Assembly: GCA_026874595.1 (NCBI GenBank)
Contig: CM049316.1
Location: 59,839,676-59,903,675 of the forward strand
Length of the DNA stretch: 64,000 nucleotides
Direction of reading: 5' to 3'
From: Sipunculus nudus
Taxonomy: Eukaryota; Annelida; Sipuncula; Golfingiida; Sipunculidae
A program made the position numbers and the translations under genes. This document shows, piece after piece, positions 37,001-57,162 of this stretch (the first letter of the stretch is position 1; each line of letters begins with the position of its first letter). Under the pieces are notes generated by a model. The model did no database searches, had not been told where the DNA came from, and saw only the letters and a program-made list of their open reading frames with translations.

Positions 37001-38391
37001 GTCCAGAAGCGCAGATTTGCACGTACGCCAAGCCTGGCGTTGCAGCGCGATCTCCGACCACTGGTCTTGTGCCAGGGCGGGATCAGCTGACTGAGAAGCT
37101 GAGGACCTTGGAGAACCCCGCGAAGGGGGATCCAAAGAGACCCGCTGAACCGGAACTACCGGAGGCTGGAAACAGGAAGCCAGGGAACGGGCAACAGCAG
37201 GAACCACCCTGGAAGGCACAGTAACCGGAGCCGCAGGCACCACAGTAGATGGTAACTGAAAAAAAGAGCCGGCCGGCCGGGTCGGAACGGCGGTAGACGG
37301 AGTAACCGGAGGCGAGGCCGGCTGCCCGGAAACGGAGGCAGGAGGGACCGACGCACTAACCTGTACCCCAGGTAGGTCCGGGCGATCCAGCGGGACGGCT
37401 CCAGCCGGCCCCGGAGATAATGAAGGAATCCGGCGAGGAGCCGGGGGCGACGAGAATGGCCTGGGAGAAAGGACTGGGGGCCGGACAGAATCGGGTCTAG
37501 ACGAATCGTCAAGATCCGACATGAGAGAAGAGCAAAAACGGGACAATTTATGTAAAATGGAATAGGCAGACGGGCCGTCAGAACGGGAGGCCGCAGGAAT
37601 GGGGGAAGATTTCCGTTTGCGGGTATGAGAAAGCAACGATTTAACTGTCGAAACTACGGGAGAGGAGACAGGACCGGCGGTAACGGACAGGGAACGCAAC
37701 ACATGCCGGGGAATGAGCCCAATCCTGGAAAAGGGCCCACTTGTCAGACGTCCAAGTCTGGCAGTGAAAACAAGGATCAGCCGGACCACGGCAAGAGTCA
37801 TTGTTGGTGCGGCAACGAAAACAAGTGGGGTGGGAGTCCCAAACCGGGATTATAGAACCACAAGAGCCACAATAAGTGGGGTTCTCCATGGCGGGCAAGG
37901 GAAAAGAACACAACTTACAGTTCAGTTGGCAAACTCATGAGTACAAACCCCAACAGTGGATGAATCTCGCAGCGGGATCACACGTCCATCATGGCGAACG
38001 CCAGAAGAAAATGTGTTATGGGTAGCAGAAGTGTGACCTAGATACACGGGAACGAGGCGGGATGGGCGATAATAGGCCCAATAAGGGAAAATTTTCGGTT
38101 GGCTTACTCTGGCGTATAAACTTTAACAGAGAAAATTCTCATTAATACAGAAACAGCTCACAATTATGTTTACGTAATAAAACAACCATTTATGAACAAC
38201 TGAATTTAGCTCTGTTTCACTAATATTTTATATTCATTTAAGGGCTATGATTTCTCAAATAGCTTACCTATCAGGTCCTTGGCATTGACTCCAAGGTTCT
38301 CTCCTCTGATGGTGACCTTCGTACCTGGAGCGCCCTCTTTTGGGGAAATCCCTGTGACTAGAGGTGGGGGTTTCCTGACGGTTGTCAGCAT
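9978..38391 (-). CDS. EXOC2: EXOC2 (Sec5), exocyst complex component 2, spliced, 3' end missing
   Basis: Twenty-three coding exons on the minus strand join in phase into 795 codons from the ATG at 38391. Exons (high to low): 38391-38268, 31793-31623, 29761-29626, 28691-28648, 28063-27994, 24782-24658, 23745-23665, 23233-23088, 21794-21713, 21363-21261, 20187-20075, 18856-18782, 17983-17865, 17354-17304, 16623-16457, 15619-15498, 14497-14424, 13783-13703, 13099-12981, 12253-12187, 11496-11380, 10791-10650, 10033-9978. The product tethers secretory vesicles to the plasma membrane as a subunit of the octameric exocyst. Its N-terminal TIG/IPT fold (residues about 8-95, with [20 protein letters not shown]) is the Ral GTPase-binding module. 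The Sec5 core follows, with the hallmark [20 protein letters not shown]. All junctions are AG/GT. About 110 C-terminal residues (vertebrate EXOC2 is 924 aa) are not found in the window. The identification is very secure; exon edges were placed by phase and splice consensus. Confidence 0.95.
10650..10791 (-). CDS. EXOC2: EXOC2 exon, residues 730-776
   Basis: The exon contains [19 protein letters not shown] and DCPPPAG, one of the best-conserved Sec5 stretches. Acceptor CTTCAG, donor GTAAAA. Confidence 0.93.
11380..11496 (-). CDS. EXOC2: EXOC2 exon, residues 691-729
   Basis: The exon encodes [20 protein letters not shown] and an amphipathic continuation, phase 0 at both ends. Acceptor TTACAG, donor GTATTG. 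Confidence 0.9.
12187..12253 (-). CDS. EXOC2: EXOC2 exon, residues 668-690
   Basis: A short, less conserved exon ([20 protein letters not shown]), between acceptor CCAAAG and donor GTAAGA. Phase fits both neighbours. Confidence 0.82.
12981..13099 (-). CDS. EXOC2: EXOC2 exon, residues 629-667
   Basis: The exon encodes [20 protein letters not shown] and on to [10 protein letters not shown]. Acceptor TTTCAG, donor GTAAGT. Confidence 0.88.
13703..13783 (-). CDS. EXOC2: EXOC2 exon, residues 602-628
   Basis: The exon encodes [20 protein letters not shown], ending PKTGEAQ, which matches the family's LLFEN...LREVL...PGEA pattern. Phase 0 at both ends. Confidence 0.9.
14424..14497 (-). CDS. EXOC2: EXOC2 exon, residues 577-601
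   Basis: The exon encodes [20 protein letters not shown] plus TTQL: a conserved WxVD core followed by an acidic loop. Acceptor CTACAG, donor GTAAGA. Confidence 0.85.
15498..15619 (-). CDS. EXOC2: EXOC2 exon, residues 536-576
   Basis: The exon encodes [19 protein letters not shown], matching the family's LILDLRVRC motif. Acceptor CTTCAG, donor GTAATG. Confidence 0.9.
16457..16623 (-). CDS. EXOC2: EXOC2 exon, residues 481-535
   Basis: The longest coding exon after the 5' exons. It contains [14 protein letters not shown], a Gly-rich loop, and [14 protein letters not shown]. Acceptor TTACAG, donor GTCAGA. Confidence 0.9.
17304..17354 (-). CDS. EXOC2: EXOC2 micro-exon, residues 464-480 (51 nt)
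   Basis: Seventeen codons ([17 protein letters not shown]) in phase 0 at both ends, so the exon could be skipped without a frameshift. Acceptor TTTCAG, donor GTGAGA. Confidence 0.8.
17865..17983 (-). CDS. EXOC2: EXOC2 exon, residues 424-463
   Basis: The exon encodes [20 protein letters not shown] then [13 protein letters not shown], matching the family block of similar spacing (QLPxxW). Acceptor CAATAG, donor GTATCA. Confidence 0.9.
18347..18781 (-). repeat. 116-bp tandem array of duplicated exon end plus splice donor
   Basis: Immediately downstream of the EXOC2 exon at 18782-18856 are four more copies of that exon's last 30 or so bases with its donor. Donor edges lie at about 18695, 18579, 18463 and 18347; the first is 87 bp from the true donor and the rest are 116 bp apart. 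Each copy reads ...CACAGGCCTGGAA(A/G)TCT(G/A) then GTAAGTAA on the minus strand (the outermost has GTCAGTAA). Three copies also keep a TACCAGAC start preceded by a CTGCAG- or CCACAG-type acceptor. All are therefore potential decoy donors or pseudo-exons. Confidence 0.9.
18782..18856 (-). CDS. EXOC2: EXOC2 exon, residues 399-423
   Basis: The exon encodes [20 protein letters not shown] plus QAWKSG, a variable linker. Acceptor TTTCAG, donor GTAAGT. Reading past this donor in frame gives an immediate TAA, so use of the downstream copies would truncate the protein. Confidence 0.85.
20075..20187 (-). CDS. EXOC2: EXOC2 exon, residues 361-398
   Basis: The exon contains [20 protein letters not shown], matching the family's SGDPAWxCI motif. 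Acceptor TTTCAG, donor GTAAGT. Confidence 0.93.
20390..20890. other. Intronic stretch of higher sequence complexity, unidentified
   Basis: Unlike the AT-rich intron around it, this 500-bp part has balanced composition. It contains three short reading frames, none resembling a known protein. It ends close to a 19-G run (20900-20918). It could be an old repeat insertion. Confidence 0.3.
20900..20918. repeat. Run of 19 G
   Basis: A guanine run on the plus strand inside an EXOC2 intron, so a C-run in the transcript. A second shorter G-run lies near 21036-21046. Confidence 0.85.
21261..21363 (-). CDS. EXOC2: EXOC2 exon, residues 327-360
   Basis: The exon encodes [20 protein letters not shown] then [15 protein letters not shown]. 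Acceptor CTTTAG, donor GTAAGA. Confidence 0.92.
21713..21794 (-). CDS. EXOC2: EXOC2 exon, residues 300-326
   Basis: The exon encodes [20 protein letters not shown] then DIQLFKK, matching the Sec5 DYDxVINDYxKAKSLFGxT block. Acceptor CTCCAG, donor GTAAGT. Confidence 0.95.
22336..22811. repeat. Dispersed repeat with TCAGCTGAGCT terminus
   Basis: About 476 bp, starting AACAAGAGACCCATGGGTCA and ending TCAGCTGAGCTAAA. It shares long internal blocks (GGCCCATAACTT, GATATTAGGCAGTC, GACATCTAACTGTAT) with the tandem copies at 26340-27742. The terminal blocks also appear alone at 25105-25140 and near 2980-3015 and 55520-55565, so this is a multicopy family. It resembles short non-autonomous elements, but no clean target duplication was seen. 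Confidence 0.75.
23088..23233 (-). CDS. EXOC2: EXOC2 exon, residues 251-299
   Basis: The exon encodes the strongest Sec5 signature: [20 protein letters not shown], then [20 protein letters not shown]. Acceptor ATACAG, donor GTGTTG. Confidence 0.97.
23665..23745 (-). CDS. EXOC2: EXOC2 exon, residues 224-250
   Basis: The exon encodes [20 protein letters not shown] then LESVLN, matching the family's KLExVLNRA region. Acceptor CTGCAG, donor GTGAGT. Confidence 0.88.
24005..24480 (+). repeat. Two tandem SINE-like units with tRNA-type boxes
   Basis: The blocks at about 24010-24140 and 24335-24465 align, sharing TAGTGAAGC...AAGCAGT.GGAACAC, a GGTTCAAATCC or GGTTCGAATC word resembling a pol III B box, and GATATTTTCC..TGAGCAA...TTTCTGTA. 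They are about 325 bp apart, inside an EXOC2 intron. No cloverleaf fold was found, so these are not tRNA genes. A tRNA-derived SINE origin is a possibility only. Confidence 0.45.
24658..24782 (-). CDS. EXOC2: EXOC2 exon, residues 182-223
   Basis: The exon encodes [20 protein letters not shown] then [20 protein letters not shown], the start of the Sec5 core. Acceptor TTTTAG, donor GTAAAG. Confidence 0.92.
26340..27742. repeat. Two tandem copies (about 665 bp) of the dispersed repeat family
   Basis: The units starting near 26345 and 27020 align throughout, sharing CGTGCCATGGTCA.AGTTGGGC, GCATTATGTTTGGGCCCATA, GATATTAGGCAGTC and GGACATCTAAC. The second ends in a GGAC minisatellite (27651-27688), then ACTATAGCTCAGATGACTTA and TCAGCTGAGCTAA. 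The whole lies in the EXOC2 intron between 24782 and 27994. Short minus-strand reading frames in both units are similar only because the DNA is duplicated. Confidence 0.8.
27994..28063 (-). CDS. EXOC2: EXOC2 exon, residues 159-181
   Basis: The exon encodes [20 protein letters not shown] then HGT, matching the family's F(S/V)AAWYLIENHS. Acceptor TTCCAG, donor GTAAAT. Confidence 0.93.
28648..28691 (-). CDS. EXOC2: EXOC2 micro-exon, residues 144-158 (44 nt)
   Basis: The exon encodes [15 protein letters not shown], the KFxxxDLxxxF turn that precedes the helical core. Acceptor TTGCAG, donor GTAAGT. Skipping it would shift the frame. Confidence 0.85.
28835..29030 (-). repeat. Dispersed repeat family 2, copy 1
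   Basis: On the minus strand it carries TTTCAAGCTTCCAAC, GGTGTTTCTTC, GGTCATGCAG, ATGGACTGTGTTTA and ACAGAACCATAAAA in that order. The same order occurs on the plus strand at about 42868-43035, and a partial copy lies at about 44490-44600. No terminal repeats were identified. Confidence 0.75.
29626..29761 (-). CDS. EXOC2: EXOC2 exon, residues 99-143
   Basis: The exon encodes [20 protein letters not shown] then [16 protein letters not shown]. It carries the SAVWVDE motif conserved after the TIG domain. Acceptor CCCCAG, donor GTAAGT. Confidence 0.92.
30852..30936. repeat. 19-bp minisatellite, about 4.5 units
   Basis: The unit is CAAGTGGGTTTTGCATGGT. The leftmost unit is diverged (CAAGTGGGTTTTGTCTGAT) and the right ones are identical. 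It lies in the EXOC2 intron between exons 29761 and 31623. Confidence 0.9.
31623..31793 (-). CDS. EXOC2: EXOC2 exon, residues 42-98 (TIG domain, second half)
   Basis: The exon encodes [20 protein letters not shown] then [20 protein letters not shown], completing the immunoglobulin-like TIG fold that binds Ral. Acceptor TTCCAG. The donor is the weak GTTAAA, with ACAG on the exon side. Confidence 0.93.
32012..32963 (-). mobile_element. 5'-truncated non-LTR retrotransposon (LINE) with 15-bp target duplication
   Basis: CCCTTAACTGAGGTG occurs at 32012-32026 and 32949-32963 and brackets a 922-bp insertion. The insertion reads on the minus strand and ends at its 3' side (32027) in a short (TTCTG)n-type repeat. 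It carries the C-terminal part of ORF2. The precise duplication, truncation and repeat tail are standard marks of target-primed reverse transcription. The empty site lies in an EXOC2 intron. Confidence 0.9.
32244..32930 (-). pseudogene. LINE ORF2 C-terminal fragment (228 codons)
   Basis: The reading frame is open but has no catalytic reverse-transcriptase motif; only the tail of ORF2 is present. It shows [18 protein letters not shown] followed by ERICKYC and [10 protein letters not shown]. This is a C-x2-C-...-H-x4-C knuckle typical of the C-terminus of CR1/Jockey-like elements. The open frame suggests a fairly recent insertion. Exact clade not determined. Confidence 0.8.
33205..33395. repeat. 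DIRS left terminus and inverted repeat
   Basis: The outer part (33205-33259) is specific to this end. From about 33240 (TTGTGAGCT...) to 33395 (...ACCCATAATCACATTTT) it is a near-perfect reverse complement of the right end. Confidence 0.9.
33438..33547. repeat. DIRS internal complementary region
   Basis: The left half (AATACAGAAAAGCTCACAAC... to the CACAGGGAGGG at about 33491) is the reverse complement of the element's left end. The right half (about 33501-33547) is the reverse complement of its right end. This is the template-like junction used to complete the termini in the accepted DIRS rolling-circle model. Confidence 0.9.
33608..34760 (-). pseudogene. DIRS tyrosine recombinase, one frameshift
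   Basis: The catalytic pattern is intact. Numbered from the codon at 34633, it has Arg126 (SAGCRSELH), His257 and Arg260 (KAHDIRA), Trp283 and Tyr293 (FTRFYLKDV). The N-terminal part ([20 protein letters not shown]) is in another frame and joins near 34555 at a five-A run, which indicates a one-base indel. A run of 11 C at 34013-34023 encodes a Gly stretch and is a slippage risk. In intact elements the enzyme inserts the circular DNA intermediate without making target duplications. Confidence 0.85.
34960..36060 (-). pseudogene. DIRS reverse transcriptase/RNase H, RT core deleted
   Basis: The frame begins with [12 protein letters not shown] and [17 protein letters not shown], then [11 protein letters not shown] (near 35775-35745), the finger region of DIRS reverse transcriptases. 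It then jumps to the RNase H domain: [15 protein letters not shown] (Asp near 35496), [33 protein letters not shown]. Only about 80 residues separate the two parts, where family members carry the palm with the YxDD box. The polymerase site is therefore gone while RNase H acidic residues remain. The frame stays open across the joint. Confidence 0.82.
36032..37889 (-). pseudogene. DIRS Gag-like protein, frameshifted
   Basis: An ATG at 37889 opens [20 protein letters not shown] then CFRCRT...CFHCQTW, a Cys-rich N-terminus typical of DIRS Gag. The frame then shifts (somewhere in 37640-37700) to a long Pro/Ser-rich section. One in-frame TAA at 36749-36751 interrupts before [17 protein letters not shown] and the helical part ([20 protein letters not shown]). 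The C-terminus is basic ([20 protein letters not shown]). The C-terminal end overlaps the start of the RT frame by a few codons. Confidence 0.8.
38007..38183. repeat. DIRS right terminus and inverted repeat
   Basis: Reverse complement of the left terminus from about 38007 (AAAATGTG.TTATGGGTAGC) to about 38160. The outer 25 or so bases (to GTAATAAAAC) match the internal complementary region instead. Confidence 0.9.
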
Positions 38392-38440
38392 TTTGATTTT
38401 ACTCTCACCGTAGTGAGGTAGCCTTTATTCAGATGGCTAA
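38268..38440 (-). CDS. EXOC2: EXOC2 first coding exon, residues 1-41 (CDS part 38268-38391)
   Basis: The exon opens with [20 protein letters not shown] and ends in the TIG domain ([12 protein letters not shown]). The ATG is preceded by 49 nt of leader in the same exon, with acceptor ATTACAG upstream at 38441 and donor GTAAGC downstream. The start agrees with the family N-terminus, which begins just before the PPLVTGISP motif. Confidence 0.93.
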
Positions 38441-40028
38441 CTGTAATGAGATACATATTAATAGACATCATGATTTTTCTATGATTTGATGATGACTGTG
38501 ACAAGGTTATTAAAAAAACAATATAAGGCTACCTGTACGGTATTCTAACTTGGATCACTGCTACAATGAGTGTACAGTCCAGTAATGAAAATAAATTGTA
38601 AAAAAAAATCAAATTTTTTCAAATGTAAACTAGACCCAAAAGTGTCTAAATCAAATGATAAGGCTACCAAACAGCTATATGAATCATAGATGTAACTTTT
38701 CATTATAAATACTTCTTTAAGTTTCGAATAAAATGTCACATAATTGTCAACTATCACATGTTTTCTACTGTAAACAAGGCTACATCCTGACATGTGACTT
38801 GTTTTATCATGCAAGGCTTGACAGTAAGGGTTAACTACTTGCCCAGATCAAGTAGAAGTTCCAGAGAATGGTGGTAGGGCAACCAAAAATGGACTCCTAT
38901 TTTCCAGACTGGGCGTGTGGTTCAACATCAACCTCTACACAGAGGCCTTAATCTTAACTGATCTTAAGTCAGCCATTTTCTTTTTTTAGGAAAAGTGAAA
39001 TCACATTGTAATACCTCTATCTTAAATCACCTGCATGTTTATCTGTGCAAATTCTTAAGAGAATTATTATTAACAAACAAACATTTGAACATGTATATTG
39101 TTGCAAAATCATCATGTGGATCACATTTTTTGTGGCTGTGGCTGTGGCCGTGATCACTTATTTTTTTGGGACAAGTAAAAATTCATGTATGGCAAGTAAA
39201 AGCTAGTTATTGCTTGCCCTGCTGGGCAAGTACTGTATTCCCTTGATCAGACGCCGGGCCTTAAATAGTAGCATGCGGTCATAAATTCAACAAACATGCC
39301 GAGGGGTTTACCAATGTGTTAGGTTAAAACAGAACTTTTCTCACTCATATTTGGTATTATTAGAAAGTACACAAAATGCTAATGATTGGTCTGATTATGT
39401 TGATTGACAGTGTACCTGTAGGCCATAAACTCTGTCAGAAATGTCTGAAATATTTGCATCTTCATAAGGCCTTATAATACTTTCCTCAGACTTAGATGTA
39501 AAGATACTCTGGCGCCAGTAATCTGGTTGTAATGCCAGAGGGTTGATATGACGCTAATTTCTGCATCCCTGCAAAGCGGAGAAAGTTGAACTTTTCCAGC
39601 TTTGCTTTGCCGCACTGAACAGGGCAGCACAGCACGGCATTTAGTGTGGACAACCTAATGTATTTGCAAGTACTCAACAATTTTGGCAGCGCAGTGCGGC
39701 ACAGCACAGCCTTTGATGTGATCGGGCCTTAAATTTTAACATTCTATCATGTATCATTACTTAGCTGCACTTATTAAGCTGGAGAACATAAGAGCAATTT
39801 TTTAAACTTTGGACTTACTGACACGGTCATGGATGAATGTCATACGATTGAATTATAACAGTAAAAACTGACAGCCCCCCCCCCCCCCTTTATCCTAGAA
39901 TTACTTCAATATCGCTCACATCATTACAATTTGGCCATCAAACTTCGCTTACACAATGTAATTTTCATGTTTAAATTGCTGAAGAGCAATGCTTCGATTA
40001 TTTTAATTTAACTCTTAAATAAACTCAC
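38441..40028. other. EXOC2 first intron (predicted), repeat-bearing
   Basis: No coding block was seen. It holds one arm of the inverted repeat pair (39271-39557) and a C-run near 39875-39888. Confidence 0.5.
39271..39557 (+). repeat. Dispersed repeat family 3, plus-strand copy
   Basis: It shares ordered blocks with the reverse complement of 46541-46756: CATGCGGTCATAAATTCAAC, AAACATGCCGAGGGGTTTAC, GAAAGTACACAAAATGCTAA, TTGATTGACAGTGT, CCAGTAATCTGGT and AATGCCAGAGGGTTGATATG. The two copies are about 7 kb apart and inverted. Confidence 0.85.
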
Positions 40029-40140
40029 CGTCAAGACGTAGAATCTTTGTCTCTCGATCTTTTTATTATGACAGTTCCAATCAGTCCCACCCACTTCGGC
40101 TGCACTAGTTTGCATTTAACCTTTTAGTTTCTGCTGCATC
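40029..40140 (-). promoter_or_regulatory. EXOC2: Predicted EXOC2 5' leader exon and promoter region
   Basis: A strong donor (CTTGACG|GTGAGTTT on the minus strand) sits at 40029, with no coding frame upstream of it that joins the first coding exon. This suggests a non-coding first exon. CCAAT and CCCACCC words lie at about 40078-40095, and CpG and TGACGT words near 40200-40270. The transcription start is not determined. A short upstream ATG frame would be present if transcription starts above about 40150. Confidence 0.45.
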
Positions 40141-43100
40141 TTTATGGTAAACAGTTAAATAAGTAACGAACACTAGGTGGCGCTATAATTTGAGAGGCGC
40201 ACTTTTTTCCGACTTGCATGTGATTCCTTGGCCTTGTGACCACGAGCACCAGAAACGAGAACGCGAATGACGTTTCATTTTTTATCATCCATTATCTAAC
40301 GGTGTTTAAAATAAAGAATTTAAGTTTTCTATGAACTATGATGACAAGAGATCTTATATCGTCACATAAAAATAACAAAATGACTTTTTTTTCAGAAAAA
40401 ACATGGTTATGTCCACAATTCTTTAAGGACAGAATAATTTACACACACATATTTACATATATATATAAATACATAAATTAATATATATATATGTATGCAA
40501 AATTATCCTTTGAGGGTGCCATCTTTGTTATTAAAAAGAAAGCGTATATGCACTATGGTTAATCAGTGCGTGCAGGAGTGGTATAAGCCAAACCGCTCTA
40601 CACAGTATATTTTTCAAGGTTTATGGTAAATAGATGGTTATTTTGTTTCAACCTACAAACAAACCTTGTTATAAACAATCAAGATGTAGTTAACATGCGA
40701 CAGAAAGACTCTTTGACTACATAATATGTACTAAAATATATTCGTGTAGCTGAAACAGTTTACATGATAAAACGTGTCATATATGTCCGAACCACCAACA
40801 GAAAACATTTTCAACTGCAGCCCTTCTCGCAAAAAAAATGGCAAAAAAAGTCAGCCTGTGCCTATATTTGACCACTTTTTCTTCCCGCACCGTACCCGCA
40901 GCTTTCTTTCCGTACAATACTTTTCATGAGAATAGAAACAATATACCTTTGAACAATGTATTTTAATTCATTGATGATTATCATAGCTCATTATATATAT
41001 ATTGTGTATAAAGATATGCATAATACCACCCGTGTTTTATGACATTCTTCATCAATAATAATTAGACTGCTACATTACACTAACGACGATACAGTATGCA
41101 AAGCGTATCGGTAACCGTACTGGTGTGGCGTATCGATATGTATCGATATATCGCTATATTGATGCAGCATTATATATTATATATATCATATGTACAAATT
41201 GTTTATATCACTATTTTATCCGAAGCCGCATAAAAGGAAGGCCTTGCCTCATACCGCAGCCGCAACCGTGTAAAAAGGAATCGTAGCTTTATGTATTTAT
41301 TTGACTGAATGATTACTGAAATGTTATTTTTGAACTTAGAGCCTGAGGCCTTCTGCCTGAATTAACTTAATTACTGTTTTCATTTTAGAGGACTGATGGC
41401 CTGTCTGTATAAGATAAAATTCATTCCTTTCTACAAAAAATAACATTCAGTTTTTAGTGTGACATATATGTTGTTGTTGAACATATAAATGGTCGTCCAC
41501 TGCTATGTTGCACAATGTGGATGTTGTTCTTCTCTAAAAGTTGACCTGCATGCACAATGTGTCTCCCGAAAAAAGTTAAATATATCTAAGATATTTGGCA
41601 GTCTGACATTTCAACCATAAAAGGGGGTTAATTAATAAAAATTGTCTCTGCAAGCTTATTTCCCAGTATCCTTGTCCATTTTTGAAGGGAACAATGCAGT
41701 TCTGACCACATATACCACATATATTTCTTCAAGTATAACAAGGCCAGTTTCTAAATGATAAGTGCATTGGTCTGTTCTTTATATTTAATAATTAATATAA
41801 TTAGACTATTTTTATTTACAACTTGCATTAGTCCACTGTATAAGCTTATATAAATCCTCAGCCCTACCTGCCCACCAAGTAATTTGAATCAGCTCGCCAA
41901 AATCTGCACATGTTTGGTTTCTAACCTGACCCGCCCTCACAAAATTGCAAAATATTTCACGTTTGTTTATAAAATGTGATTGAAAAAGAAATCAGACTCA
42001 AGCCTTGTGATTCGCGTAGTTGGTTTAAATGTTACTATTATTGTAAATATGTTGCACGGTCTGCTGGTTTTATGATCATCGATTGTGTTGAATATTTTAA
42101 CCAATTAAAAGAACATTTACAAAAGCCTATTAATAATAATAATAATAATAATTTAACTGTTTTCTATAAAACGGACCGGACCGCTTGAACCGGACCGCTA
42201 TCGTGTTGGACCGGACCATAAGGGGGTAGTCCCATTCGATCCGCACCTCCAATGTTCTCACTGTCTGCTCTCACACTCAGACACTGGATCACCCTTCATG
42301 CTTCTGCCATTTGTAATGTACAAGTTAAGCTTCGAGTATTTTTTGCCAGTTTAGTCAAAATAAACCTTTAAATCTGCAGTACATGGGGTTACTTTGTCAA
42401 CCTTGTGAACTGGCAAGTTTTTTTTTTTTTGGTCTTCTTTCGCCGGTACTGTACTGCGGGACAACTTACGTAAACGCCTCTCTTCACAAACATAACAATA
42501 CAATATCACCATATACATCTTTCAATACCCACATCCCCGGGCCCAATACACGAGTTTTTATAAGGGAAGATATATAAATATTATTCTTGATCGAGACAAT
42601 CGTGGGTCGATCAGAAAGTTGCAATGTAAACCACCAGTCGATCCATCTATGCTTTAATTTACACATTAAAGGGACCTTTTCACATATCAGGTATGTTACA
42701 TATACATGAAATATAGTGTATTCTCCCTAAAATATTACGTTGTTTGTCAATATTTCGCTCTAAAAGCGTTTGCTTATTACTTTACAAAATTGGGAAAAAG
42801 CAGTGGCGCTAAACGTAAACAAATCACGCACGCCTGATGATCGTACCGCGCTACTTTTACAATTGAAGATTTTTCAAGCTTCCAACCGGTGTTTCTTCCG
42901 TGTTTCTTTTTTTTTTCATGTTTCTTCTTGTTTGGGAACTTTCGCGCGTGTTATATTGGACATCTGGTCATGCAGCCTTGTTATGCTCAACAGACACACA
43001 TGGACTGTGTTTATTTACACAGAACCATAAAACATATCAAACAGGCGAACTGGAGATAAAAACCCTGTGAGCCGTTGTTTTGCTGGGAAACGTATGCATT

Positions 43101-43603
43101 AAATCAAAATGAGAAAATAACGTGAGACTATACACATATTATTTTAATTGAATATAAACCTTTAAGATCAGGTCTAATCAGGTTTCATATATTGGATCAG
43201 TCATAATGCTTACCCTGGTGAAGCGAGAAGAATGTGAAAATAAGACTTGAGGCACAAATTTACTGAGACACATTCGCCACTTGGTGATAAGTATATGCTT
43301 ACTGATTTAAAGAAAGCCTTTGATTGTGTTTGTTACTAATGACATGCCATTGCTATCGCAACAATGTCAAACCTTCAAACAATGAAACTTCTGCAGATTT
43401 AATTCAGAGACCTTGATCTCGAACTCTTCCTGGCAAACTAATTTGACTATCTTCTGCATGAGGTGCTTCTACTCACAAACATGAACTCCATTCTGACACA
43501 CCTAAAAAAATCCGTCAGTGCAAAATCCCGAATGTTCGAAAAACGCATACTGGTCCCATAGGAAACAAATGTAAAACAAAATCAGTTGCACAGTAACAAA
43601 AAC
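40141..43603. other. Intergenic region between EXOC2 and protease gene A
   Basis: No exon was recognised. The region is AT-rich with TA-type microsatellites (near 40450-40495 and 41160-41190) and (AAT)n near 42130. It has a GGACCGGACC-type GC patch at about 42170-42245, a copy of repeat family 2 at about 42868-43035, and scattered short frames without similarity to anything known. Confidence 0.5.
42868..43035 (+). repeat. Dispersed repeat family 2, copy 2
   Basis: The same ordered words as at 28835-29030, on the opposite strand. A third, partial copy follows at about 44490-44600 in an intron of protease gene A. Confidence 0.75.
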
Positions 43604-43609
43604 TTTATT
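43604..43609 (-). terminator. Polyadenylation signal of protease gene A
   Basis: AATAAA on the minus strand, 38 bp beyond the TGA stop at 43647-43649. Confidence 0.7.
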
Positions 43610-43646
43610 CGCGTTTAAAACAATCACAACTGGATTAATAATTATT

Positions 43647-56673
<13,027 letters not shown>

Positions 56674-56864
56674 CTTTCCGTGCGGTCCGTTTCTGGCGTA
56701 CAGGCCTACCTGTACCTGTAAAGTGTACAATCAGGGTCTATCAGCAAACATTGCTATCTTATCTATTTATCTATAAACCTGTTTAATTCACATGATGGAC
56801 GTAATACAAGATTGAAGCCATGGACCTAAAAATGACCTTGAACTGGACTGGCACGTGGCCACTG

Positions 56865-57125
56865 GGGTTATTGGGGTATTTTTTGTTTGTTCCGCAGGAA
56901 AGCGGACATCGATTTCTCCATGTCTGTATGTCAATCCGTCCTACTGTCTGTCAGTCTTTCCGTCCGCCAAGTTTTTCTTTTTCGAAGCATAACTTTTCAA
57001 AAAAACATCCGATTTGCTTCATATTTGTCAGGAACTGCCGGACGCTTATAGGGCGTTGTGAGCAGATGCATTTCGTCAAAATCAAAAGTCAAAGTAATTT
57101 TGATCACGTTCTTCGATGTAACAGG
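56865..57125 (+). repeat. Dispersed repeat starting at the GGAAAGCGGACATCGATTTC block
   Basis: A GTCTGTCAGTC/TCCGTCCGCC tract followed by GAAGCATAAC and GTGAGCAGATGCATTTCGTC. This layout is known from abundant short repeats of marine invertebrate genomes. Only one copy is in this window, so the call rests on recognition of the style. Confidence 0.4.
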
Positions 57126-57162
57126 CATCATCCTCCGTGAGCTCTTGCCACTGGGCCAGACC

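Larger units (their letters stand above)
33205..38183 (-). mobile_element. DIRS-type tyrosine-recombinase retrotransposon, about 5 kb, defective
   Basis: On the minus strand the order is Gag-like, reverse transcriptase/RNase H, tyrosine recombinase. Structural marks are inverted terminal repeats of about 150 bp (33240-33395 versus 38007-38160) and an internal complementary region (33438-33547). The two halves of that region are complementary to the left outer end (from 33205) and the right outer end (to 38183), the classic DIRS circle-junction layout. There is no LTR and no integrase. It sits in the EXOC2 intron between 31793 and 38268, in the gene's orientation, and is much more GC-rich than its surroundings. 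Gag has a frameshift and a stop, the RT core is missing, and the recombinase has one frameshift. It is a recent but inactive copy. Confidence 0.93.
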
